Shown piece by piece: positions 45,586-52,665 of a stretch of 64,000 nt of DNA; positions within the stretch are counted from its first letter, which is position 1, and each line of letters begins with the position of its first letter. The stretch covers positions 11,774-75,773 of the forward strand of contig JARLHX010000416.1 of NCBI GenBank assembly GCA_031292035.1, in the 5' to 3' direction. The stretch comes from Negativicutes bacterium. GTDB taxonomy: Bacteria > Bacillota_C > Negativicutes > Sporomusales_B > JARLHX01. The notes below the pieces were generated by a model. That model searched no databases, was not told where the DNA came from, and saw only the letters and a program-made list of their open reading frames with translations. A program made the position numbers and the translations under genes.

Positions 45586-46467
45586 TTGCGTCAACCGACA
45601 ATACCCCTCGTTTTAATCGCCTTGCTGATGCTTACTATGGTGGTGGCTGGCTGCGGCAAGAGCCCGGCGGCAACCCAGAATGCGGAGGGTAAACAAGTGA
45701 CAATCGAAGTGTTTCACGCCGATTCGCTGGCTGGCCCGATGGGCCAACTCAAAAAGGCGTTTGAGGCCAAGAACCCCAGTGTTATGATAAATCTCACATC
45801 CGGGCCTTCCAAGCTTTTGGCTGAGCGTATCTTCAAAGGGGACACCTGCGACGTATTCGCACCCTCGGACCCCGCGGTGATCAAAGACATGATGGCCAAG
45901 AAGATTGGCGACAAGCCAGCCGCCGTATGGTCTGTCACCTTCTCAGCCAATGAGATGGTTGTTATCGTAAAAAAGGGGAATCCGATGGCGATCAAACAGA
46001 TGGTCGACCTGGCGAAAGATGGGGTTCGAGTCGTCCGAGTTACCGGTGAAAAAGACATGGCCACTTTTCGCACCCTGGATTTCATAAAAAATGCGACTGC
46101 TGCAGAAGGAAAGGCCGATTTGGGACTAAAGATTATCGATGGGACAGCGGTTAAGGCCGGGACCATTCCCGAGGCTGTCCAAGCCTTGAAAGACGGCAAA
46201 GCCGACGCTGGAGTGGTCTATTTATCAGCAGCGGTTGCGGCCGGAGACGCAGTGGAAATAGTCAATTTCCCGGCTGCCGTTAACTTGAGCGAACTCATCC
46301 GCAACGCGGTCACCGTACCAGGAACCGCCAAAAATGCGGAGGTGGCCAATGGTTTTATCAAATTCATTTTATCGGCAGAGGGGCAGCAAATATTGAAAAA
46401 GACGGGTCAACCCCCGATCGTTCCAGCACTGCACGAGGGAAGCGTGCCGCAAGGCCTTCTCCCATAG
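45586..46467 (+). CDS. ModA/WtpA-like substrate-binding lipoprotein
   Basis: A 293-residue lipoprotein. The signal peptide ends in the lipobox VVAGC. The mature protein has the ModA/WtpA pattern: EVFHADSLAGPMGQL, TSGPSKLLAERI, DVFAPSDPAVI and GVVYLSAAVA. Relatives bind molybdate or tungstate for ABC import, but no permease or ATPase gene is near. The start is TTG with GGGAGGA 8 bases upstream. In this operon it may deliver an anion or acid to the MatC-like permease, or supply metal for an enzyme encoded elsewhere; both are guesses. Confidence 0.82.
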   Translation: MRQPTIPLVLIALLMLTMVVAGCGKSPAATQNAEGKQVTIEVFHADSLAGPMGQLKKAFEAKNPSVMINLTSGPSKLLAERIFKGDTCDVFAPSDPAVIKDMMAKKIGDKPAAVWSVTFSANEMVVIVKKGNPMAIKQMVDLAKDGVRVVRVTGEKDMATFRTLDFIKNATAAEGKADLGLKIIDGTAVKAGTIPEAVQALKDGKADAGVVYLSAAVAAGDAVEIVNFPAAVNLSELIRNAVTVPGTAKNAEVANGFIKFILSAEGQQILKKTGQPPIVPALHEGSVPQGLLP

Positions 46468-46532
46468 TCACCCAATAAACAGAACCCTAGCTCATGTCGG
46501 GTTAGCGATAATGATTTAAAGGAGGCAATATT

Positions 46533-46835
46533 TTGGTTAAGAACCTACCTGTTGTTCCGTCGGCTAAAGCCGGCAGTATGGCCGATGCGCCGTCAGGAAT
46601 CGTGTGGCGAGAACAGCACCCGGCTATCGGTGCCAAATGCAACCAATGCCTGGTTTGCACTTTATTTTGTCCGGAAGGCGCTCTATTGCAAGAAGCTGGC
46701 AAGGTGATTGTTGCCTTGAAATTATGCAACGGCTGTGGCACTTGTGCGGTCCAGTGTCCGCAAAAGGCCATTGTCATGGAACCCGAATTCGAGGGTGATC
46801 GCGGCGTCTTTCCCCTTAAGGAGGCGAAGAAATGA
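46533..46835 (+). CDS. 2-oxoacid:ferredoxin oxidoreductase (second type), delta ferredoxin subunit
   Basis: A 100-residue subunit with two [4Fe-4S] motifs, CNQCLVCTLFCP and CNGCGTCAVQCP. TTG is the start, with AAAGGAGG 7 bases upstream. Its stop overlaps the alpha start (ATGA). Confidence 0.9.
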   Translation: MVKNLPVVPSAKAGSMADAPSGIVWREQHPAIGAKCNQCLVCTLFCPEGALLQEAGKVIVALKLCNGCGTCAVQCPQKAIVMEPEFEGDRGVFPLKEAKK

Positions 46836-47980
46836 GTTTGACTCTGTTAACAGGCAGTGAGGCTGCCGCTTATGGCGCCAAACTAGCCCAAATTGAAGTT
46901 TTGGCCTATTATCCGATTACGCCGGCCTTCCCGGCGATGGAAACCATCAGCAAATTTATCGAAGACGGTGAACTCAATACGCGCTTCGTGCGGGTAGAAT
47001 GTGACCATAGCGCCTTGGCAGCTGCTCTTGGGGCGTCACTAGCCGGCAGTAGAACCTTTACTGTTACCAACTCTCAGGGACTCCTTTATATGACTGAAGT
47101 GGTGTACCATACGGCTGGAATGCGTCAACCGGTAGTCATGGCGGTTGCCAATCGGGCCCTGTCCGCACCGCACAGCCGTTTTCCGGAGCATGGCGACGCC
47201 ATTTCACAGGACGCCAGCGGTTGGATTCAGCTCTTCTGTGAGAACAACCAGGAAGTACTGGACACCACCCTGCAGGCCTTTAAGGTGGCTGAGGCTTGCC
47301 GACTTCCCGCCATGGTCAATTACGAGGGCTACATTCAGTCCCACACCCAGGAAGAAGTCGATGTTCCAGACCAAGCCAAGGTAAATGCCTTTCTGCCGTT
47401 CAAACGGGTGGTATCCCTGGATATCAACAATCCACAAGGGCTAAATACCGTAACCAGCCCCGAATTTTATATGGACTATAAATATCGTCAGAATGAGGCC
47501 TTGGAGCACGCTCTTGACCTGATCAACGATGTAGCCGGTGAATTCGGCCGTACCTTTGGGCGCGACTGGTCCGGGGTGATCGAAGGCTATCGAATGGATG
47601 ATGCCGAGCACGCTTTAGTGGCAATGGGATCGGCGGTCAGTGATGCCCGCATTGTAATTGACGCTCTTCGCGCCGAAGGAAAAAAAGTTGGACTGGTCAA
47701 AGTGCGGTCCTTCCGCCCGTTCCCCACTGCTGCTCTGCGCGCCATGCTGAAAAATGTTGAATTGGTGACGGTGCTGGACAAGAACATTGTTTTTGGTGCC
47801 GGCGGTGCTCTCGGCAATGAAACCAAGTCGGCGCTGTATGGCGTTTCCTCGGTTCCAGTGAAAAATTTTATCGTCGGTTTGGGCGGCCGCGACGTTGGGC
47901 CGGCAGAAATCCGGCAGGTCATGAGCCTGTCGGAGGAGCGGGCGACGCAAGATACAGCATATGAATGGTTCGGATTATAA
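46832..47980 (+). CDS. 2-oxoacid:ferredoxin oxidoreductase (second type), alpha subunit, PorA-like
   Basis: A 382-residue alpha subunit. It keeps the pyruvate-type motif YYPITPAFP (Thr, not Arg) and the Arg of VANRALSAPHSR, so its substrate pocket differs from the oxalate-type enzyme at 31407. VRVECDHSALAAALGASLAG is a divergent form of the VESEHS block. Pyruvate or an aryl/alkyl 2-oxoacid is possible. It is coupled to the delta gene and followed by beta and gamma. Sigma-54 control argues for an inducible catabolic rather than a housekeeping enzyme. Confidence 0.88.
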   Translation: MSLTLLTGSEAAAYGAKLAQIEVLAYYPITPAFPAMETISKFIEDGELNTRFVRVECDHSALAAALGASLAGSRTFTVTNSQGLLYMTEVVYHTAGMRQPVVMAVANRALSAPHSRFPEHGDAISQDASGWIQLFCENNQEVLDTTLQAFKVAEACRLPAMVNYEGYIQSHTQEEVDVPDQAKVNAFLPFKRVVSLDINNPQGLNTVTSPEFYMDYKYRQNEALEHALDLINDVAGEFGRTFGRDWSGVIEGYRMDDAEHALVAMGSAVSDARIVIDALRAEGKKVGLVKVRSFRPFPTAALRAMLKNVELVTVLDKNIVFGAGGALGNETKSALYGVSSVPVKNFIVGLGGRDVGPAEIRQVMSLSEERATQDTAYEWFGL

Positions 47981-47992
47981 GGAGGAAGGCTT

Positions 47993-48862
47993 GTGACGCT
48001 GAATATTAAAGATTTACCGCAACAAGATTTATTCGGACCAGGTAACGCCGCGTGCCGGGGCTGCGGAGCCGCGATCGCTGGCCGGCAGGCCATGAAAGCC
48101 CTCGGATCGCGGACGATTGTTACCATTCCGGCATCTTGTATGGCCACACTGAGTGGCAACAATCAAAGGACCGCCTGGAACATTCCCTTTTATCACACCT
48201 TGTTTGAGATCGCTCCGGCGGTTTCGGCCGGGATCCGCGCTTCGCTGGATGCACAGGGTATCAAAGATGTCAACGTCGTGTCCTGGGCTGGTGATGCTGG
48301 TACGGCCGACATCGGATTTCAGTCTCTGTCTGGTGCAGCAGAACGTGACGACAAAATTATTCACGTCTGTTATGACAACGAAATGTATATGAACACCGGT
48401 GGCCAAACCGGCAGCCAGACGCCGATGTATGCCATGACCAGCAATCAGAAGAAGGGGAAAGGGACCGGCAAGAAAGATATGCTGGCAATCATGGTGGCCC
48501 ATGGTGTAGGCTATGTGGCCAGTGCGTCTATTTCCCATCCGCTGGATTTGATTGAAAAGTTCAAGAAAGCAGCTGCTCATGACGGATTTGCCTATATTCA
48601 CATTCTCGCCCCGTGTTATCGCGGCTGGGAGATTCCAACCGACCAGTCGGTGGCGACTGCCGAAAGAGCGGTTGAGAGTGGCCTTTGGGAACTGTTTGAA
48701 GTGGTTGACGGCGTAAGAATCAGGACATACGAACCATCCTTTATCCCGGTCGCCGACTATCTTTCACCGCAAGGCAGGTTCAAGAAGCTCACTCCTGAGC
48801 AGATCCAAGGCGTGCAAGACGCGGTGAACGGCTATTACGGACGCAGGGAGGCGAAACAATAA
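47993..48862 (+). CDS. 2-oxoacid:ferredoxin oxidoreductase (second type), beta (ThDP) subunit
   Basis: A 289-residue subunit with the cluster motif GNAACRGCGAAI, ThDP motif WAGDAGTADIGFQ ... YDNEMYMNTGGQTGSQTP and the late Cys in LAPCYRGW, all typical of Por beta chains. GTG start with AAGGAGG upstream; its stop overlaps the gamma ATG by one base. Confidence 0.92.
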   Translation: MTLNIKDLPQQDLFGPGNAACRGCGAAIAGRQAMKALGSRTIVTIPASCMATLSGNNQRTAWNIPFYHTLFEIAPAVSAGIRASLDAQGIKDVNVVSWAGDAGTADIGFQSLSGAAERDDKIIHVCYDNEMYMNTGGQTGSQTPMYAMTSNQKKGKGTGKKDMLAIMVAHGVGYVASASISHPLDLIEKFKKAAAHDGFAYIHILAPCYRGWEIPTDQSVATAERAVESGLWELFEVVDGVRIRTYEPSFIPVADYLSPQGRFKKLTPEQIQGVQDAVNGYYGRREAKQ

Positions 48863-49290
48863 TGCGGGAAATTCGTTTGCACGGCCGTTTTGGCCAGCCC
48901 TTCGGCAAATTGGCTACAGCCATCGGAAAGTATGCCATGGCTCAAGGGAAACATGCTCAAGTCTTCAACGCCTTCGCCGCTTTTCGTCCCGGTGGGCCCA
49001 CTTATGCTGTGGTAAGAACAGACGCTGATCCCATCAGGATTCGATCATCTAATAACGTGACTCCAGATATTGTAGTGATCCTGGATAACAGCCTGTTTGC
49101 GGCAACCGACGTGACGAAGGGATTGAAACCTGGTGGTATAGTCATGGCCACGGGGGTCGATCAAACCGTGCTCGGTGACAAAGCCAAGGATTTCTCCTTT
49201 GTCGCACTTGACAGTTACTTGAAAGACCGAGCTCCTGGAGAGATAGAAGCCGGTCTGATCGCCTGTTTGGAAAGTCAGCACGCGTTTTAG
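48862..49290 (+). CDS. 2-oxoacid:ferredoxin oxidoreductase (second type), short gamma subunit
   Basis: A 142-residue gamma subunit, about 40 residues shorter than usual. The N-terminal block is LHGRFGQPFGKLATAIGKYA (RFGQPFGK in place of GxGGQG), then AFAAFRPGGPTYAVVR and DIVVILDNSL. The C-terminal part that normally covers the neighbouring subunit is reduced, without an obvious frameshift. It ends the operon just before a terminator. Confidence 0.85.
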   Translation: MREIRLHGRFGQPFGKLATAIGKYAMAQGKHAQVFNAFAAFRPGGPTYAVVRTDADPIRIRSSNNVTPDIVVILDNSLFAATDVTKGLKPGGIVMATGVDQTVLGDKAKDFSFVALDSYLKDRAPGEIEAGLIACLESQHAF

Positions 49291-49310
49291 ATCCCAAAAA
49301 CTGCGATACA

Positions 49311-49347
49311 AAAACGAGGCGCTGCGTTTGCAGCGCCTCGTTTTTTT
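49311..49347 (+). terminator. Terminator of the MatC/2-oxoacid operon
   Basis: A 15-base stem (AAAACGAGGCGCTGC with its exact complement) and a 4-base loop followed by seven T. Confidence 0.92.
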
Positions 49348-49390
49348 GCTGTTGCCGGATAGGGCGGCTATTACTTCCTGGCAGTCTCAA

Positions 49391-49418
49391 AAAAAAGACA
49401 GGGTAAATACCCTGTCTT
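49391..49418 (-). terminator. Minus-strand-oriented terminator hairpin
   Basis: AAGACAGGG/CCCTGTCTT with a 6-base loop; the A-run on the left becomes a T-run on the minus strand. There is no minus-strand gene to the right, so it may stop antisense transcription into the operon. Confidence 0.6.
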
Positions 49419-49447
49419 ACTATGTATCATATTAGAGGAAAAGGACA

Positions 49448-49570
49448 ATGGAAAAAATCGCTAAAGCGGCAAAAACAATGACTGAAAAACCAGATCGAAG
49501 AACCTCATTCATGTCCACAATGATCACTCCACTAAAATTGATTGTAGTCGTATTATTCTTTATAATCTAA
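49448..49570 (+). CDS. Small 40-residue membrane peptide
   Basis: MEKIAKAAKTMTEKPDRR, then a polar stretch, then the hydrophobic tail LKLIVVVLFFII at the very C-terminus. GAGGAAAAGGA precedes the ATG. It looks like a tail-anchored micro-protein. Not recognised; it sits alone after the operon terminator. Confidence 0.6.
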   Translation: MEKIAKAAKTMTEKPDRRTSFMSTMITPLKLIVVVLFFII

Positions 49571-49912
49571 AAAAATCCTTTATGTCAAACCGAAAAACGC
49601 TTATAATTTTATCTGCTTGTCCTGGTAGAAAAATCAATACTGTTCTGCAGCCACATGTGGACTAGTAATGCCAAAAGATATCATAGTAGTATATTGCAAT
49701 GATCATGCGACTATCGTAGGTGTAATTTAATTATATATTACCACTATATAGGGGGAGGCATTTATGATTAGTACCAATATATTGTGGTAGTGGTATTGTT
49801 TTTTCACATGAGGTAAAAATATTGTAAACCTTACTGCCTCAAGGGAGGATTACAAGAAAACATGTTGAATTTGAAGAACCTACACATGATTTTTTAGGTC
49901 TAGGAGACGAAG
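49571..49912 (+). other. Leader region before the DUF4931 gene with two mini-ORFs
   Basis: About 340 bases. ATG 49774 begins an 8-codon ORF (MISTNILW) after GGGGGAGG; it lies in the loop of an 8-bp stem (TACCACTA 49739-49746 with TAGTGGTA 49788-49795) that is followed shortly by TTTTTT. ATG 49862 begins an 11-codon ORF (MLNLKNLHMIF) after GGGAGG. It may be an attenuation-type leader. Speculative. Confidence 0.35.
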
Positions 49913-50683
49913 ATGCCTAATAACAAAACCCACTTACTTTTTGATACCAGTATTGGTATGACCAAACCGGTAACGATTGGCAATCAACATGAGGGCTGTC
50001 CGTTCTGCTCCAAAAATCTATTGGCAGGGATTATCGCTGAAGATGGGCCGATTCTGTTAGTTGTCAATAAGTATCCAGTCTTGCGGGATAGTTTTCAAAC
50101 CGTTCTGATCGAGACAGACGATTGTCATTCGGAGATGTCTGTCTATCCGAAAGATCATTTATATCGAGTGTTTCGTTTCGGGATGGAACAATGGCAAAAA
50201 CTTATCCAGAGTGGCCAATATGAATCAGTCATATTTTATAAAAACCATGGGCCGTATTCCGGTGGTACCATACACCACCCCCATATGCAGATCGTAGGCT
50301 TGAAGCATATCGATTATTCCCGCAATATCGTCCGAAAAAGCTTTGAGGGTGATGTTATTTGCCAGCAGGATGGGGTCGAATTGAATCTTGCCACCGAGCC
50401 CAGGATCGGTTTTATGGAATTTAACATCAAACTGGATGGACTGGGACATTTAAACCTGATGGCGGATTATATTCAGATGGTGGTTCATTACCTCCTCCAC
50501 CACTTTCACAAAAGCTGCAACAGTTATAATCTGTTCTTTTATCAGCTTGATGGGAAGATATTTGCAAAGATCATGCCCCGCTTTGTGACTTCGCCGTTAT
50601 ATATCGGGTATTCGATTCCGCAAGTCTCAACCCGGGCGCAAGAAGTGCTCAAAGAGATCCGTTCCATCTATCTCAAACAATAA
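49913..50683 (+). CDS. DUF4931 protein, GalT/HIT-superfamily-like
   Basis: A 256-residue protein. GCPFC near residue 28 looks like the zinc Cys pair of galactose-1-phosphate uridylyltransferase, and NHGPYSGGTIHHPHMQIVG is the HIT-superfamily nucleotide-transfer motif with the His-Pro-His-x-Gln active site. It is shorter than GalT and is best placed in DUF4931. It may transfer or hydrolyse nucleotide groups; the substrate is unknown. GGAGACGAAG precedes the ATG. The speD gene follows. Confidence 0.8.
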   Translation: MPNNKTHLLFDTSIGMTKPVTIGNQHEGCPFCSKNLLAGIIAEDGPILLVVNKYPVLRDSFQTVLIETDDCHSEMSVYPKDHLYRVFRFGMEQWQKLIQSGQYESVIFYKNHGPYSGGTIHHPHMQIVGLKHIDYSRNIVRKSFEGDVICQQDGVELNLATEPRIGFMEFNIKLDGLGHLNLMADYIQMVVHYLLHHFHKSCNSYNLFFYQLDGKIFAKIMPRFVTSPLYIGYSIPQVSTRAQEVLKEIRSIYLKQ

Positions 50684-50720
50684 TCACCGTTCAGTTGTTA
50701 TGCGGTGTTTGTAATGATGG

Positions 50721-50729
50721 TGTTATAAT
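50721..50729 (+). promoter_or_regulatory. Extended -10 promoter of the speD leader
   Basis: TGTTATAAT is a perfect extended -10 (TGnTATAAT). No good -35 is seen, which is common with extended -10 promoters. Confidence 0.55.
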
Positions 50730-50735
50730 TTTTAA

Positions 50736-50871
50736 AACCCAATAATTTTGTCTTCAGAATGAATACTGAAAAGCTAGAACTAAAAATTAGAGACAGGGAC
50801 CACAAAAAGAGGGATATTTTTACCGACAGCGAAATAAATGCTAGCGGGCGCTTCCCGCTTTCTATTTTTTT
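50736..50871 (+). ncRNA. Candidate cis-regulatory leader RNA of speD
   Basis: About 135 bases between an extended -10 promoter and a terminator, directly before speD. TGTCT/AGACA can close a junction holding a TTCAG/CTGAA hairpin and a CTAG-region hairpin. This architecture suggests transcription attenuation. I do not recognise it as a known riboswitch class. Confidence 0.45.
50843..50871 (+). terminator. Intrinsic terminator in the speD leader
   Basis: Stem AGCGGG/CCCGCT, 5-base loop, followed by TTCTATTTTTTT. It ends 45 bases before the speD start codon. Confidence 0.75.
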
Positions 50872-50916
50872 AAATCAATTGCCTAGATCGAAAAACCAAT
50901 TTGATGAGGGAGAAAA

Positions 50917-51732
50917 GTGGACGTAAAAACAATTAAAAAGTTAAAACTTTATGGTTTCAATAATCTGACCAAGACACTTAGTTTTAATATGTATGATATT
51001 TGTTATGCGAAAACAGTGCAACATCGGCAAGAATATATTTCCTATATTGACGAAGAGTACAATGCCGAGCGTCTTACAACGATCTTGACAGAAGTTGCTA
51101 CGATGATCGGCGCCAATATATTGAATATCGCCCATCAAGACTATGAACCCCAAGGGGCCAGTGTGACAATGCTCATTTCGGAAGGAAAGATGAACGACGT
51201 TGCCGGTAAAGAGGAGAGCATTCTCGGACCAGCGGTCGCATCAGACGCGGTAGTCGCTCACCTGGACAAAAGTCATATTACTGTCCATACTTATCCCGAA
51301 AGCCATCCTGACAAAGGGATCAGTACCTTTCGGGCTGATATCGATGTGTCTACCTGTGGTGAGATTTCACCACTTAAGGCGTTGAACTATTTGATTAACA
51401 GTTTTAATTCCGATATCGTGATAGCCGATTACCGGGTTCGAGGCTTCACCCGCGACATAAACGGGAAAAAGTTTTATATCGATCATAAAATTAATTCGAT
51501 TCAAAATTATATTTCCAAAGAATCGCGTGAGCTATACCAAATGATTGATGTCAATGTATATCAAGAAAATATTTTTCATACCAAAATGATTTTGAAAGAA
51601 TTTGATCTGGATAATTACTTGTTTGGTACGGCGAAAAAAGAATTGTTGCCTGGGGAGAAGAAAAAGATCAAACAACGCTTAAAAAAAGAAATGGCAGAAA
51701 TCTTTTATGGTAAAAATATACCCAAAGTATAG
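50917..51732 (+). CDS. speD: S-adenosylmethionine decarboxylase proenzyme
   Basis: Makes decarboxylated SAM, the aminopropyl donor for spermidine. At 271 residues it is the long E. coli-type proenzyme. The self-cleavage site that forms the pyruvoyl group is Lys-Ser in [13 protein letters not shown], followed by the [19 protein letters not shown] block with the catalytic Cys. It starts with GTG after GAGGGAG. No speE (spermidine synthase) is adjacent. Spermidine or an alternative polyamine route is expected. Confidence 0.95.
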   Translation: MDVKTIKKLKLYGFNNLTKTLSFNMYDICYAKTVQHRQEYISYIDEEYNAERLTTILTEVATMIGANILNIAHQDYEPQGASVTMLISEGKMNDVAGKEESILGPAVASDAVVAHLDKSHITVHTYPESHPDKGISTFRADIDVSTCGEISPLKALNYLINSFNSDIVIADYRVRGFTRDINGKKFYIDHKINSIQNYISKESRELYQMIDVNVYQENIFHTKMILKEFDLDNYLFGTAKKELLPGEKKKIKQRLKKEMAEIFYGKNIPKV

Positions 51733-51755
51733 AACGGATATGCGATAAAATGCTT

Positions 51756-51792
51756 AAAAAAGACAATCGGCACTGGACCGGTTGTCTTTTTT
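51756..51792 (+). terminator. Terminator after speD
   Basis: A 15-base stem (AAAAAAGACAATCGG against CCGGTTGTCTTTTTT, one wobble) with a 7-base loop and a T6 tail. Confidence 0.9.
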
Positions 51793-52055
51793 GTCTGGGA
51801 ATGAGCAGCGCTTGACGAGTGATTCTGTTTTTGTATTGGGCACTATCATGCACAAAATCACGCAATAAAATATTCGCGCAACGCGAATGGTATTTTGAGG
51901 CCTGAAACAGCGCAAGTCTATTGAGTGGCACGGAGTATGCATGTTTATATTGGTCATTCTGATCTCAAAGTAGTGATAGAGGGTTTTTGGGCCGACATCG
52001 GACAGTATATCTGCAAAGAGTTTGTTTTCGCGTAGTATTGAGGGAGGGACTCAAG
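51793..52055 (+). other. Intergenic stretch
   Basis: About 260 bases between the speD terminator and the next gene. I see no gene, promoter or repeat that can be supported. Confidence 0.4.
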
Positions 52056-52394
52056 ATGGCGGGACAACTATTTTCAGTCACAATTTCCGTTTCACGCGGT
52101 TTTCCTGAATGGCAAATTGTTGATTGGATCGATGACTCGTTGATTGGTGTCGTCGAATATTGGACATATCAGACATTAGCTGTTGCCTATTATCCTAATA
52201 AAGAGCAGATTTATGGCCAAATACGAATCAAGCATTTTTACGGCGCAAGCGACAGGCTGGTGTTTGACTGCTTGTCTGCCCCTCCCGCAGGAATAAGGAT
52301 AATTGAACTTTACAGAAGCGAAAGGGTAGACAATATCAATGGCATACCGCGTAAAATCAGTATTCCGGCTAACAATATCCATATTAAATGGTAA
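52056..52394 (+). CDS. Hypothetical 112-residue protein
   Basis: Not recognised. It opens MAGQLFSVTISVSRGFPEWQ and is beta-rich with many aromatic residues (VVEYWTYQTLAVAYYPNKEQ). There are no membrane segments or signal peptide. GGGAGGG precedes the ATG at 52056. It stands alone, with a 9-bp stem-loop 40 bases after it. Confidence 0.6.
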   Translation: MAGQLFSVTISVSRGFPEWQIVDWIDDSLIGVVEYWTYQTLAVAYYPNKEQIYGQIRIKHFYGASDRLVFDCLSAPPAGIRIIELYRSERVDNINGIPRKISIPANNIHIKW

Positions 52395-52434
52395 GTGGTA
52401 ATATTGGGTGATGAAAATCCTGCGCATATGGGTG

Positions 52435-52468
52435 ACAAGTGCGGCCGGCTTATGCTGGTCGCACTTGT
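52435..52468 (+). other. Hairpin after the hypothetical gene
   Basis: ACAAGTGCG pairs with CGCACTTGT (16-base loop). No T-run follows, so it is a weak or Rho-type terminator. Confidence 0.5.
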
Positions 52469-52665
52469 GTGTGTGCCAGCTACGCTGGGATTTGAGTAGT
52501 GTTGAAGCCACATAAGGAAAGCGAAATTATGTCTGTTAAAGTAAGGGGATCGCAACTTTCAAGCAGGAATATGTCGAATAATGAAGAATGATGAAATAAT
52601 GGAAAAGGCAGGCACCCAGTAGGCGATGGTTAGAGTTGATCTGGCCGGTCAGCGGAGGGACGGAA

